This document shows, one piece after another, positions 23,141 to 31,799 of a stretch of 64,000 nt of DNA. The notes under the pieces were generated by a model, which saw only the letters and a list, made by a program, of their open reading frames with translations, was not told where the DNA came from and searched no databases. Position 1 is the first letter of the stretch. Every line of letters starts with the position of its first letter. Source of the stretch: Helicoverpa zea (taxonomy: Eukaryota > Arthropoda > Insecta > Lepidoptera > Noctuidae); contig NC_061472.1 in NCBI RefSeq assembly GCF_022581195.2, positions 1,302,001 to 1,366,000 of the forward strand, written 5' to 3'. The position numbers and the translations under genes are program-made.

Positions 23141-23441
23141 CAGCCTTTTTATCGTCCCACAGCTGGGCACAGGCCTCCTCTCACACGGAGAGGGATTGAG
23201 CATTAATCACCACGCTTGCTCAATGCGGGTTGGCGATTTCAGACTTTATAGTCCAGGTTTCCTCAAGATGTTTTCCTTCACCTTTTTATCAGCCATTGGC
23301 GTCTGAGATATACTTAGAAAGTACATACAAACTTAGAAAAGTTGCATTGGTACTTGCCTGACCTGGAATCGAACCCGCGCCCTCATATTTGAGAGGTTGG
23401 TTCTTTGCCCACTAGGCCACCACGACTACTTTTTTCTTAAT
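23141..23441 (-). mobile_element. Full-length tRNA-derived SINE, type 2 tail
   Basis: On the minus strand the head has A box TGGCCTAGTGG and B box GGTTCGATTCC, then the same body as the type 1 SINE (CAAGTACCAATGCAACTTTT to CAGACGCCAATGGCTG). The tail is different: GGTGAAGGAAAACATCTTGA, TGAGCAAGCGTGGTGATTAA and GTGGGACGATAAAAAGGCTG. Target duplications AAATCGAATTRTTA flank it at 23127-23140 and 23442-23455. Confidence 0.95.
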
Positions 23442-23459
23442 AAATCGAATTATTAAGAA

Positions 23460-24345
23460 AAAAAAAATATGAATCTTGTAGTACCTGATCACATATGTGC
23501 CTATACATGTAAATACAGGCAAATTGAACTTATCATAGTAACAAAAAATAAATAATTTTCTAATATCCTCTTAACAACAAGAAGAATTAATTCTTAATCA
23601 TTCAAATTGATTCAGCGGTTTCGGCGCCGGCGTTGATTTTAATGACCAATAAACGCGTCGCATTTGAATATCACCCATACATGTATTGAGGTAGGTCAAG
23701 GACCTTGAAGATTTCGCGAACCATCACTTCGCAAGTGTTACGAAAAAGGGCCACAACTTATTTGGCGAACGAGGCCTATTCCTAGGCATGCCTAGGCATA
23801 TGGATACGGCAAGTAACATACCTACAGCTTAATTACGCAGCATTTACTTTTAGAAATATTTATTCAATAAAGCTGTCATGTTCTTTAGGTCGTACTATAA
23901 ACGCAAAATTAATGGAGGTGAAATATTCATATCATGTGATGTAACAGCTACTCTTTATTTCAGCCGAGTTATCATTCATCAGTTCATCTCGTATCGAGAG
24001 ATTCGGAATCAGCACTGATCAATCAGTCAATAATGACGAAAAACTATATATTTAGTGACTTCGTTCGTCATGCTACGTAGGCGTAGCGTTGCGCGTAGTT
24101 TAGGGCTACGCGGCTACGGCGCGGGCGTAGGCTATATTTGGTCAACAGTGGGTGCAAAATAATGTTACTTGTAATAAGTTGTGCAGGTTATGGTTGAAAG
24201 AACTTCGATTTATTGAAACAAAAAAGTTTTGTGTTCCAATTTGACCAATAGATGACAAATTGTACCTATGTATTTTATTAGTTAGCAAATATATGTATTT
24301 GCAATCTGTTCTTTTTCAAGTTAGACTGTTTCCACAGTAGGCAAA
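23460..24345. other. Stretch with a CTACG-rich patch
   Basis: 24070-24130 is GC-rich and repeats GTAGCG/CTACG words (GGGCTACGCGGCTACGGCGC). A similar patch occurs at 44286-44345, both sharing CTACGCGGCTACG. Otherwise nothing. Confidence 0.45.
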
Positions 24346-24351
24346 CTGTTA

Positions 24352-24524
24352 GGATGTGTTCAAACCAAACTGACTATCAGCCGCCAAAAGTGAGCGAACG
24401 TTACGCAGTTTATAGTTTTACCATACATATTAACTTTTTCGATCACATCTAACCGGTGATACATTATGCGTAATATGCATAAACGCATTCGGGGGCTGAC
24501 AGTCAGTTTGGTTTGAAGGCAGCC
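24352..24524. mobile_element. Harbinger-like MITE, 173 bp, TTA target duplication
   Basis: Ends GGATGTGTTCAAACCAAACT and AGTTTGGTTTGAAGGCAGCC are inverted copies extending to CTGACTRTCAGCC. TTA flanks it at 24349-24351 and 24525-24527. Confidence 0.88.
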
Positions 24525-24539
24525 TTATGGTAACATTAT

Positions 24540-25030
24540 AAATGAAAAGATAACTTAATAAATATAACCCAACATAATCAAACTGAAACCCACCATAGGA
24601 TCAAGAAACACCCTCGCCAAGGAAAGATAATCTTGTATTACCATTAATTACACACATAAATAAACATACAAAATATTCCGATGACAATAACAAAACGATT
24701 AGATAATCATCGGGACAGATATATCGAATAATACCGGGAAATAAATAACAGTTTATTATTATTTATTTATGAAGCATCAAGAGATTATCCGTGGGTGTAA
24801 GAATATTTATATCTATGGAAGATAGGAAAAATTGGAGAATAAACAATTTGAGTTGGTCAAGTTATGGCTGAGGTTAGGAGGTAGATGGGTGACCATACAT
24901 TTTATACTGGTAGATTTTCTTAATCTTGTGTCTATGAGTTGTGAATAATGAGTGAATAATTATTAATTATGTGTTTAGACTAAAAGAACAAAAAAGTAAA
25001 GATAGAACATCACTAGCCTAGCCAGTATAA
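24540..25030. other. AT-rich stretch without recognised features
   Basis: Nothing supported. Confidence 0.5.
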
Positions 25031-25679
25031 ACGGATATGTTATGGACCAAGTGATAAATTGAGCAGTATACATAATGCCCGGTCATTATGAAAAATGCCC
25101 AATATGAGAGCGCAATTTGATAATAATTATTCAAATAATCAAATTGACCGGGCACTATACATATTGCCCGTGACCTTTTGGGCAAAGTAATACAAGCAAA
25201 GTAATAACATATTTATATATTTAATTTTTTATTGTTATTGCCATTTAATTTAAAATAAACTAAATATTAAACCACTTAAATAATCAGCCTCATGATTTGG
25301 ATTAATTATGAAGGACTTCTGCCTTAAAAATCCACTAGTTTTTGCATTTGAAAGTTAAGGAAAGTCATATTTAAAGGGTGCTTATTAAACAGGCTCCTTT
25401 TTAATATAATTATTCGCCCCGAATAATGTATGTTGCCTTCTAAATTACTAAGTCAGCCACAATTAACGAGCATCTAAATAATACTATCTCAGCCACTCGT
25501 TATCTTCTAAGTAAACCGCTCTAAATACAACTCCGCATGATGGTTATTTTTTAGCATCTAAATTTGTAGCATGCGTTCTAACAGTAAACTTCTAAAATAC
25601 TATGAAATGACATCATAAAATTTATTTATTTAGCTTCTAATTTTTTAACTCAGTACGTTTAAAATGTAAGCAAGCAACA

Positions 25680-25900
25680 TGCAGCAAGCATGGCTTCTGT
25701 CACGGCTCCGGTGCTGCGGGGCTCCGGCGGTCCCATGCGAGCTTATCGTCGCAGATGGTTTTCACGCTCACCGCCGCAGCTTCGGCTTGCTGGCCGGCTC
25801 AGCCGGCCAGCCTCAGCCGCGTCGGCGAGCGTTAAAACTACCTGCGCCTCAGCTCGCAGGCCGCCTCGCCCCTCCACACTTACGCGGTTTTGAATTGCAC
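25680..25900 (+). other. GC-rich core of the 25038-26304 element
   Basis: About 220 bp of high GC content inside AT-rich DNA, with overlapping open frames (for example RPASAASASVKTTCASARRP). It contains the palindrome GCTGGCCGGCTCAGCCGGCCAGC near 25789-25811. The low-complexity Ala/Arg/Pro/Ser translation suggests this is not a normal gene; it looks like a repeat module carried by the transposon. I know of no function. Confidence 0.4.
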
Positions 25901-25961
25901 TCTAGGGGTAGGACAGACAAGACTACGTGGAGTCGGTTTTGCAGCGATACGTTTTCGTCAC

Positions 25962-26091
25962 ATCATCCTCCGAGCCTTTTTCCCAAACTATGTTGGGGTC
26001 GGCTTCCAGTCTAACCGGATGTAGCTGAGTACCAGTCCTTTACAAGGAGCGACTGCCTATCTGACCTCCTCAACCCAGTTACCCGGGCAAC
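25962..26091 (-). mobile_element. SINE type 1 tail fragment nested in the 25038-26304 element
   Basis: CATCATCCTCCGAGCCTTTT, AACTATGTTGGGGTCGGCTT, GGAGCGACTGCCTATCTGAC and CCCAGTTACCCGGGCAACT are the reverse of the type 1 tail. Confidence 0.9.
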
Positions 26092-26309
26092 TGTTACGTG
26101 GGATACGTTTTCGTCACTAACTTCAATTTTTTGCTTTATTATCAAATTGCCCAACTGTCATGTAGCAATATAATAATGCCCGTGCAATGTGATAAATAAT
26201 GAAGTTAAGATAGTTATTAATCACTTGGCCCGATAAAGCTAGACATTATTCATAATGCTCGGGCATTATTAATAATGCCCGAATTAATCACATGGTCCAT
26301 AACAGATAC

Positions 26310-27100
26310 ATCTGATTAACAAAGTATTGCATGGGGCAACAGCCTATCTGATCTCTACTATGGGATATAATGAGCAATCACGCTTCTTTGTATGTAAATG
26401 CGCCGTAAAACTCAAAGTTTCAAGTCTCAAGTAATCGTTGTTTTGTAGAGAAAGCCTGTGAGATCAGGACTACATGATTAATGAGCAAAATCTGCAAACC
26501 AATTAAAGATAAATATTAATGTTTAGCTAATTATCTCTACTGATCACGTCATGAAAGGTAGGCACTATGATGCCTGTATTGTAAAAAGCAAAGATTTTCC
26601 CTGAAAACTTTTCTGAAAATTCTTACTAGAATCAGACAGTCTTTGGAGATTTGCTTGCTTCCTGAGCAAAAATCTCAATGAATAATTAAAAACAATAATG
26701 GAATAACATCATAATAAATTCTATTTGCTGTCTATTTTTTATCAAATCTTGTTTTTTTTGCTAATAATTCTTGCTTTTATTTAAATTAATTAAGACATCG
26801 GTAGGTACTTCGAAGCATTATGGTTCAGTTTCGGCCAACGCTCGTCTTAGTAATGTACCCCAGAGATTTTTAAATATTTAAAACAGGGATATTAATTGAT
26901 GTCAGTCTTCAAACTAGAAACCATTACAGGTTTTACAATATACTCGTAGCTTGATGTTCTTAAGAAATCACGCATTTCCATTACATAAGAGAAGAATATG
27001 ATTGTAATTTCAGTAGTGTTCCAATTAATAAGTGGTTCACTTGAATGTAGTATGTACAGATAGGAAGTAGGCATACATAATTTTTAATTTTAAGTGTGTT
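26310..27100. other. AT-rich stretch without recognised features
   Basis: Nothing supported. Confidence 0.5.
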
Positions 27101-27109
27101 TTAGATTAG

Positions 27110-27265
27110 ATTTTTGTTTTTTAGTTAGTGTATTTAATTTTTTTTTTTTTTTTGTTTTTGCATGCCAATTTGGTAAAATATGGCAGAACCCTATTTATGT
27201 GTAACTCCATCATGTATGTACCCATATTTGCAAAATAAATTATCTTTTATCTTTTATCTTTAAGA
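27110..27265 (+). mobile_element. Non-LTR element 3' end with TATCTTT repeat tail
   Basis: A poly-T run, then GCATGCCAATTTGGTAAAAT, GTAACTCCATCATGTATGTA and TTGCAAAATAAAT, ending in a (TTATCTTT)n run at about 27239-27263. The pattern is typical of the 3' end of jockey/CR1-like lepidopteran LINEs. Confidence 0.6.
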
Positions 27266-27269
27266 TATA

Positions 27270-27610
27270 AAAAATGGCAGTCCTTACCAAGTTCAAAAGA
27301 TATCTAGATCCCAGAATATTTGCCCACTACGCGTAGACAGTGAAAGAAATAAGTATTCATGACATACATAAATAATTAATCTTATTTTAATGAGGATAGC
27401 TATCAAAGGCTGTAAGAATTGTTAATTGAGTCGAAAAATTATGTGACCACATCAGGTAAAATTACCTAATATGTACAAAATATAAAGAGCGTTGATCTAA
27501 CCTTATATAATTACTAATGCTTTATTAATGAGTAATTAAAAGTACGTAACAGGTTTGACTTATGCCCTTTCTTTTTATTAAAGAATGACGCAATTTATGT
27601 GGAAGGGAGA
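27270..27610. other. AT-rich stretch without recognised features
   Basis: Nothing supported. Confidence 0.5.
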
Positions 27611-27614
27611 ATCA

Positions 27615-27799
27615 TGCCCGTTTTCACCAACAATCTCTTAATCTAAGTGCCACTTAGAATAAGGGCTCTCCCAATTTTGTCATAAATAACTATGTATAAG
27701 GGACACCTAAACATTGGTGAAAGCGAAATTTTTATTAAGTGTTCCGTAAATGCTCTTAGGGGATCCCTAAATTTAGGTATTTGTTGGTGAAAATGGGCA
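27615..27799. mobile_element. Harbinger-like MITE, 185 bp, TCA target duplication
   Basis: Ends TGCCCGTTTTCACCAACAA and TTGTTGGTGAAAATGGGCA; TCA flanks it at 27612-27614 and 27800-27802. It is the same length (185 bp) and nearly the same sequence as 49340-49524. Confidence 0.92.
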
Positions 27800-27802
27800 T
27801 CA

Positions 27803-29078
27803 GACTTTACAATCCAAAACATGCCCATTATGTAAGGAGCCTATAATAATATGTTCTGCGACCACAGTCACTCTATCGAAAAATCCGATGCAAAAGTTAG
27901 TTTGTTTCTTCATTTTATTTCTACGGTTCAACATTACTTGTATGAGACCAATGTTAAATTATATCGCTTATAAGCAAAACAACAGATTAATAGAATATTG
28001 AGAACGGGTGTTAGATGGTACGGTTATCAACTTTTGGTTCAGTTCGAATTAAAGTTCAAAATCCTTCAATGTGATTTCGCTTTCGAAAACAGAAAGTTAA
28101 TAACACCAACAAAAAGGTGGCTTATAAAATTATTGAGAAGACCTTGGAGGAGGAGCAACGCAGGGTCGGTAATCTGGTCGTCTTAAATCTTTGAAAAGGT
28201 ACCGGTAATTACCATCCGGCAATGGAAATCGGCTATTGTCTTTAGTATGATTATGGCTTAAAAGTTTGAAAATTAGAGCACGCATTGAAGCCATGATATT
28301 CTTACAGTCTAAACTTTGCTTAACCAACTGACACACTTATTAAAAGCTTATTTAGTGGAGATGCAATTTCTTGGTGTTTTAATACAGGCACCTACTCGTA
28401 TTTAAAGGATTACTTCACACAACATTATGTATCTCTGTAATACTATAGAAACCTTTATCTTTTTCAAGTTAACCGATAGTTTAGAATCTCAACATAGGAA
28501 TAGGTTCATTAAAATCGGTTTAGCAGTTTCCCCATGTTATGATTTTTATAGATAGACAGAGTTCCTTTTGGATTTGTTTTTAGAAGGACATCGAATTAAG
28601 TCTCTTATGAGGTCTAACATTTCCATCTAGAGAGAAAAGATGCTAGCTCTATTCAACCCATTTCCATTAAAGATATTTGCAGCAGTCTTATTTGTTCAGA
28701 TGAAAGCTATGCTAACAATTCTCATGTTCAAATAACTTAACTTTCATACTAAAGATGAGTGTTTTCATGTTTAAGTTAAGCAGGTCGCCTTTTGTGCAGT
28801 TTAGAAACTTTGCGGTTCAACTGTTTCCATTATTTTCTTATGGAGCATACGCTGCATTATACTGTAAGAAGTATGAATAGGTATTGAGTGTTATGAAAGA
28901 CATTCTTTTAAAATATTTGCTGAAATGTTCGAAGTACAAAAGTAATTTGAACAACACCTAATGCGACGCAGCAACTGAGCATTTACTCGAATTGAATCTG
29001 ATTTCCCTCACCTAACTTTAACAATCTTGGTAAGCGAATGTAACATGAGTATTAACAATATCTTACTATATTTTCCAG
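27803..29078. other. Upstream intronic or intergenic stretch of leucokinin
   Basis: AT-rich. No second promoter is obvious; the last bases 29061-29078 are the pyrimidine-rich 3' splice site of the leucokinin exon. A fragment near 28490-28560 (TTCATTAAAATCGGTTTAGC) belongs to a common repeat. Confidence 0.45.
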
Positions 29079-29082
29079 AAGC

Positions 29083-30093
29083 ATGTCTCACCACTGGCTC
29101 CTCATCGCGATCTCGTGGCTCGGCAGCGTGCGGCCCCAGTACATCAACAGCGGGGGCCCCGGCAACGACTTCGTGCTCGACTCCCTCGACACCAACCTGC
29201 AGTTCCCTCTCCCCTACTACTTCCACATCCCCACCACCAGGAACGACTATGAAACAGCACAGAACGAACCCGCCTCACTCGAAGAAGCCCAAACTGACAT
29301 CCAGAGGAAACGACGGACGGCTGAAGAGAAAGAGGAAACAAGAGAAAAACGCTGGCTCCCAAACATTATTGACTCAGACCAAGCCATGTACTTACAAAAT
29401 GATGAACTAGTTGGAAGCCCATTCACTAATACGATCGAAGGAGTAGTCGACGACAATGCCACGAATATTCTTCTTCCTAAGGATAAGAAATACTTCAGTC
29501 CGTGGGGTGGGAAGAGAGATAAAGCCAGCATCGAACACATGTGGTCGTGGAAACGAGCCAGCAATATCCGCGAGCCGAGCATGCCTAAACGAGTGCGCTT
29601 CAGTCCTTGGGGCGGCAAACGCAGCGGCCAGATGATCTACAAACCCGGTTCAAAAAGTTCCAAAATCATTTTCTCGACTACAATACCAGAACTAACGCGA
29701 ATCGTCTCAAACTACTCCCCTAATGGAAACGAAGCTTTCAACTTTGCTGGCTTTCAATTTATCCCGACGCTGGACAAGAGGCACCCGATCAAGATCCTGG
29801 CTTTGAGCACAAAGACAAATGAAAGAACACTGCGAGAGGCGCTACCGTTCAAGAGCTTTCTAGAATCTTTGCCAAAGATCTTCAAGCCTGGGCATCCGTA
29901 CCTGGATGTGAACTTGAAGAAAGATGGAAAGAGGAAGGTGAAGTTCAGTGCCTGGGGTGGCAAGCGGTCGCCGCCCATCATTGGGCCCATTTGGACTCCT
30001 GCGCCGCAAAACCTCAAAGAATCAACGTTAGATACAATACTTCTCATTAGAAATAGTCAAGACAAAGATGAACCGACGTTAAAGGCATTGTAA
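29083..30093 (+). CDS. Lk: Leucokinin (helicokinin) neuropeptide precursor
   Basis: 336 codons from the first in-exon ATG. Kinins are secreted amidated peptides that act through the leucokinin receptor, a G-protein-coupled receptor, to stimulate Malpighian tubule fluid secretion and gut contraction. The N-terminus has a short hydrophobic run (WLLIAISWLGSV, residues 5-16) fitting a signal peptide. Three copies of the kinin core F-S-[PA]-W-G are followed by the amidation donor Gly and a KR cleavage pair: KK-YFSPWG-GKR (residues 137-145), KR-VRFSPWG-GKR (171-180) and KR-KVKFSAWG-GKR (285-295). These equal helicokinins I, II and III of Helicoverpa zea. Long spacers with other dibasic sites separate them. 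A 3' splice site (CTATATTTTCCAG, ending 29078) shows at least one upstream exon. If that exon is 11391-11510, the true start would be eight codons plus the junction upstream. Poly-A signals lie at 30335-30340 and 30393-30398. Confidence 0.96.
   Translation: MSHHWLLIAISWLGSVRPQYINSGGPGNDFVLDSLDTNLQFPLPYYFHIPTTRNDYETAQNEPASLEEAQTDIQRKRRTAEEKEETREKRWLPNIIDSDQAMYLQNDELVGSPFTNTIEGVVDDNATNILLPKDKKYFSPWGGKRDKASIEHMWSWKRASNIREPSMPKRVRFSPWGGKRSGQMIYKPGSKSSKIIFSTTIPELTRIVSNYSPNGNEAFNFAGFQFIPTLDKRHPIKILALSTKTNERTLREALPFKSFLESLPKIFKPGHPYLDVNLKKDGKRKVKFSAWGGKRSPPIIGPIWTPAPQNLKESTLDTILLIRNSQDKDEPTLKAL
29491..29517 (+). other. Helicokinin I peptide and processing site
   Basis: Encodes YFSPWG, the amide-donor Gly and KR; preceded by KK. 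Confidence 0.95.
29593..29622 (+). other. Helicokinin II peptide and processing site
   Basis: Encodes VRFSPWG, Gly, KR; preceded by KR. Confidence 0.95.
29935..29967 (+). other. Helicokinin III peptide and processing site
   Basis: Encodes KVKFSAWG, Gly, KR; preceded by GKR. Confidence 0.95.
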
Positions 30094-30334
30094 TTTGGAT
30101 CCGATCTACTCCCGAACTTTGTATTAGTTATGGTCTAATATAGTGATAAGTTCCTTCATAGTTATGTTAGTGCCATATTTGTAACTGACGTTAGAAAATG
30201 TAAAAAAAAAGCTCTCGAGTTCGGGGGTCCCGCGTCCTTGACGACTGGCTGGGCTCGTCAACGGCGCAGTACTGATGTATTTAATATTAAGACTTTGTTA
30301 TTCTTATTTACTGTGCATCTTGTTAGTAAATATA

Positions 30335-30398
30335 AATAAAAATAATAAGTTAAATGTTGAACTCATTTCCCCCAACTCTATGGTGAACAAATAATAAA
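30335..30398 (+). terminator. Leucokinin poly-A signals
   Basis: AATAAA at 30335-30340 and again at 30393-30398, 240-305 bp after the stop. The 3' UTR also has a 7-bp perfect hairpin, TTGACGA/TCGTCAA, at 30238-30261. Confidence 0.6.
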
Positions 30399-30399
30399 A

Positions 30400-30950
30400 T
30401 ATTATGTGAATCAGAAAACAAATTTATTTTTATCCTTTTAGTTAAAGATGTATAAACGGTGGAGATTATAGTAGTTTCTTTACATTTGAGGCAATAAACA
30501 TTGTCTTTTACAATTTCATTGGATAATTACTGTAATAAATGAAATGCAAAATGAATATTAATTGCAAGTTTATCTAATCAAAATCTGAATCACAAATTAA
30601 GTCATGATATCACTGGTATACAATTCAAGGATCTGATAAACTTTTGAGTTTAAAATTTAAATTTCCTTAATCAGTATAATACAGATTATGCAGTACATAT
30701 AAGATAGAATCAATTTATTGCAAACATTCAATAATACTTCAGGAATTTGAGCAAAAACATATAAATATATTATCCAATGTAAGATTTTACAAATTCTATT
30801 TTTAATAAGTTTATGACAATCTCAGCATTTTCAGTATTTGTGTAACAAATTGAATCAGCTAGCTTTCTAATATCCATCAAATTTTACTGTTAACAGTTTA
30901 GGCAACTGAGGAGTATAAGATATTTAATAAAGAACACAATTAACACTTAA
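30400..30950. other. Convergent intergenic stretch between leucokinin and Pin1
   Basis: AT-rich 3' flanks of both genes. A candidate minus-strand AATAAA for Pin1 lies at 30714-30719. Confidence 0.5.
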
Positions 30951-30952
30951 AT

Positions 30953-31426
30953 CTAAGCAGTCCTCAAGATGATGTGGACTCCAGAGTCCGTCTCCACGGG
31001 CCGGCTGAGCTGCCCAACCTTCAGCTTGAAGGCTTCTTCCTCAAACGGAGCCTGCATCTGACCTCGTCCAAACATGCCCAAGTCTCCGCCACGCTTGGCA
31101 GATGAACAGTCTGAGTATTTAGAAGCCAGGTCGGCGAACGTTGCATCATTTGCCACAATCTGCTTACGGTACCCCTTCAGTAGTTCCATGGCTTCATCCT
31201 TAGTACGGGTGATGTTTTCCTCCCTCCATGATGATGGACGCCTGCTCTCAGCGTGCTTGACAAGGAGATGGCTGCAGCGGATCTCGCCAGGGTCGGCTGG
31301 TGCCTCCGGCCTCTCCCACTGAGATTTCTTAGTGTACATATTGAGAAAATACGTCATTCCTGTCGACCGGCTGGTCCTCATCTCCCATCCTTCGGGCAAA
31401 GGCGCTTCGTTCTCCTGACTTGACAT
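30953..31426 (-). CDS. Pin1: Peptidyl-prolyl cis-trans isomerase Pin1 (dodo)
   Basis: 157 residues, one exon, against 163 in human PIN1. It isomerises phospho-Ser/Thr-Pro bonds in nuclear and cytoplasmic phosphoproteins and so affects cell-cycle and signalling proteins. Residues 8-40 form a WW domain (LPEGWEMR to QWERP; tryptophans 14 and 37). Residues 48-157 form the parvulin domain. All known active-site residues are present at a constant offset of six from human: H53, K57, phosphate-binding R62 and R63, C107, M124, S148 and H151. I start at the inner Met (31426), because this aligns with the family, not at the frame's first ATG 18 codons upstream, whose added residues look unlike PIN1. A donor CAG/GTAAGT at 31725/31724 and an acceptor TTGCAG at 31428 would place a 297-bp intron in the 5' UTR, ending one base before the ATG. 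Confidence 0.96.
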   Translation of the reverse strand: MSSQENEAPLPEGWEMRTSRSTGMTYFLNMYTKKSQWERPEAPADPGEIRCSHLLVKHAESRRPSSWREENITRTKDEAMELLKGYRKQIVANDATFADLASKYSDCSSAKRGGDLGMFGRGQMQAPFEEEAFKLKVGQLSRPVETDSGVHIILRTA

Positions 31427-31427
31427 T

Positions 31428-31790
31428 CTGCAACCATTTTCGCAAGTTTTTGGTCGATATACACAGTAATTACAAGACAATGCTCATTGTAAAAAGTGAT
31501 TATTCAAATTAGTTATCATAGTAGAAAGTTACAAAAGTAGGACGTTAAAACTAAATGATATCGCTGACAAAGTGTTTTCAAACTATTTAAACAATAAATC
31601 TGCTGTCTGTTCACCATAAAATTAGGAAAAAATTATGCCAACTTATACAAAATTCTTGTAACATAACCTATTGAATGCTGTTTTTTAACAGTCAATTGGA
31701 AGTAAGATACTTGGTTAAACTTACCTGAAATATTCACCACACGTTTATTGAAGAACAAACAATGAGAAAACCGACGGTTTATAGTGAAAG
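31428..31790 (-). promoter_or_regulatory. Pin1 5' UTR exon, intron and promoter region
   Basis: On the minus strand a GTGAATATTTCAG/GTAAGT donor at 31725/31724 fits the end of a non-coding first exon; transcription probably starts within about 60 bp upstream. No TATA box is clear. Confidence 0.5.
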
Positions 31791-31799
31791 TGAGTATAA

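Larger units (their letters stand above)
25038..26304. mobile_element. 1.27-kb non-autonomous DNA transposon with GATA target duplication
   Basis: Ends start TGTTATGGACCAAGTGAT (left) and TGTTATGGACCATGTGAT (right, inverted) and stay similar for about 50 bp. GATA lies on both outer sides (25034-25037, 26305-26308). Subterminal words AATGCCCG/CGGGCATT occur repeatedly at both ends (near 25076, 25096, 25147, 25167, 26177, 26257-26281). The interior holds a GC-rich block and a nested SINE. No transposase seen. Confidence 0.8.

Noticed and set aside
29008..30047. Frames on both strands overlapping leucokinin, up to 127 codons
   Set aside because: Shadow frames of the kinin precursor; the composition follows its codons.
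31427..31480. Pin1 start at the upstream ATG (31480)
   Set aside because: The added residues are cysteine-rich and unlike PIN1, and a probable 5' UTR splice acceptor lies at 31428.
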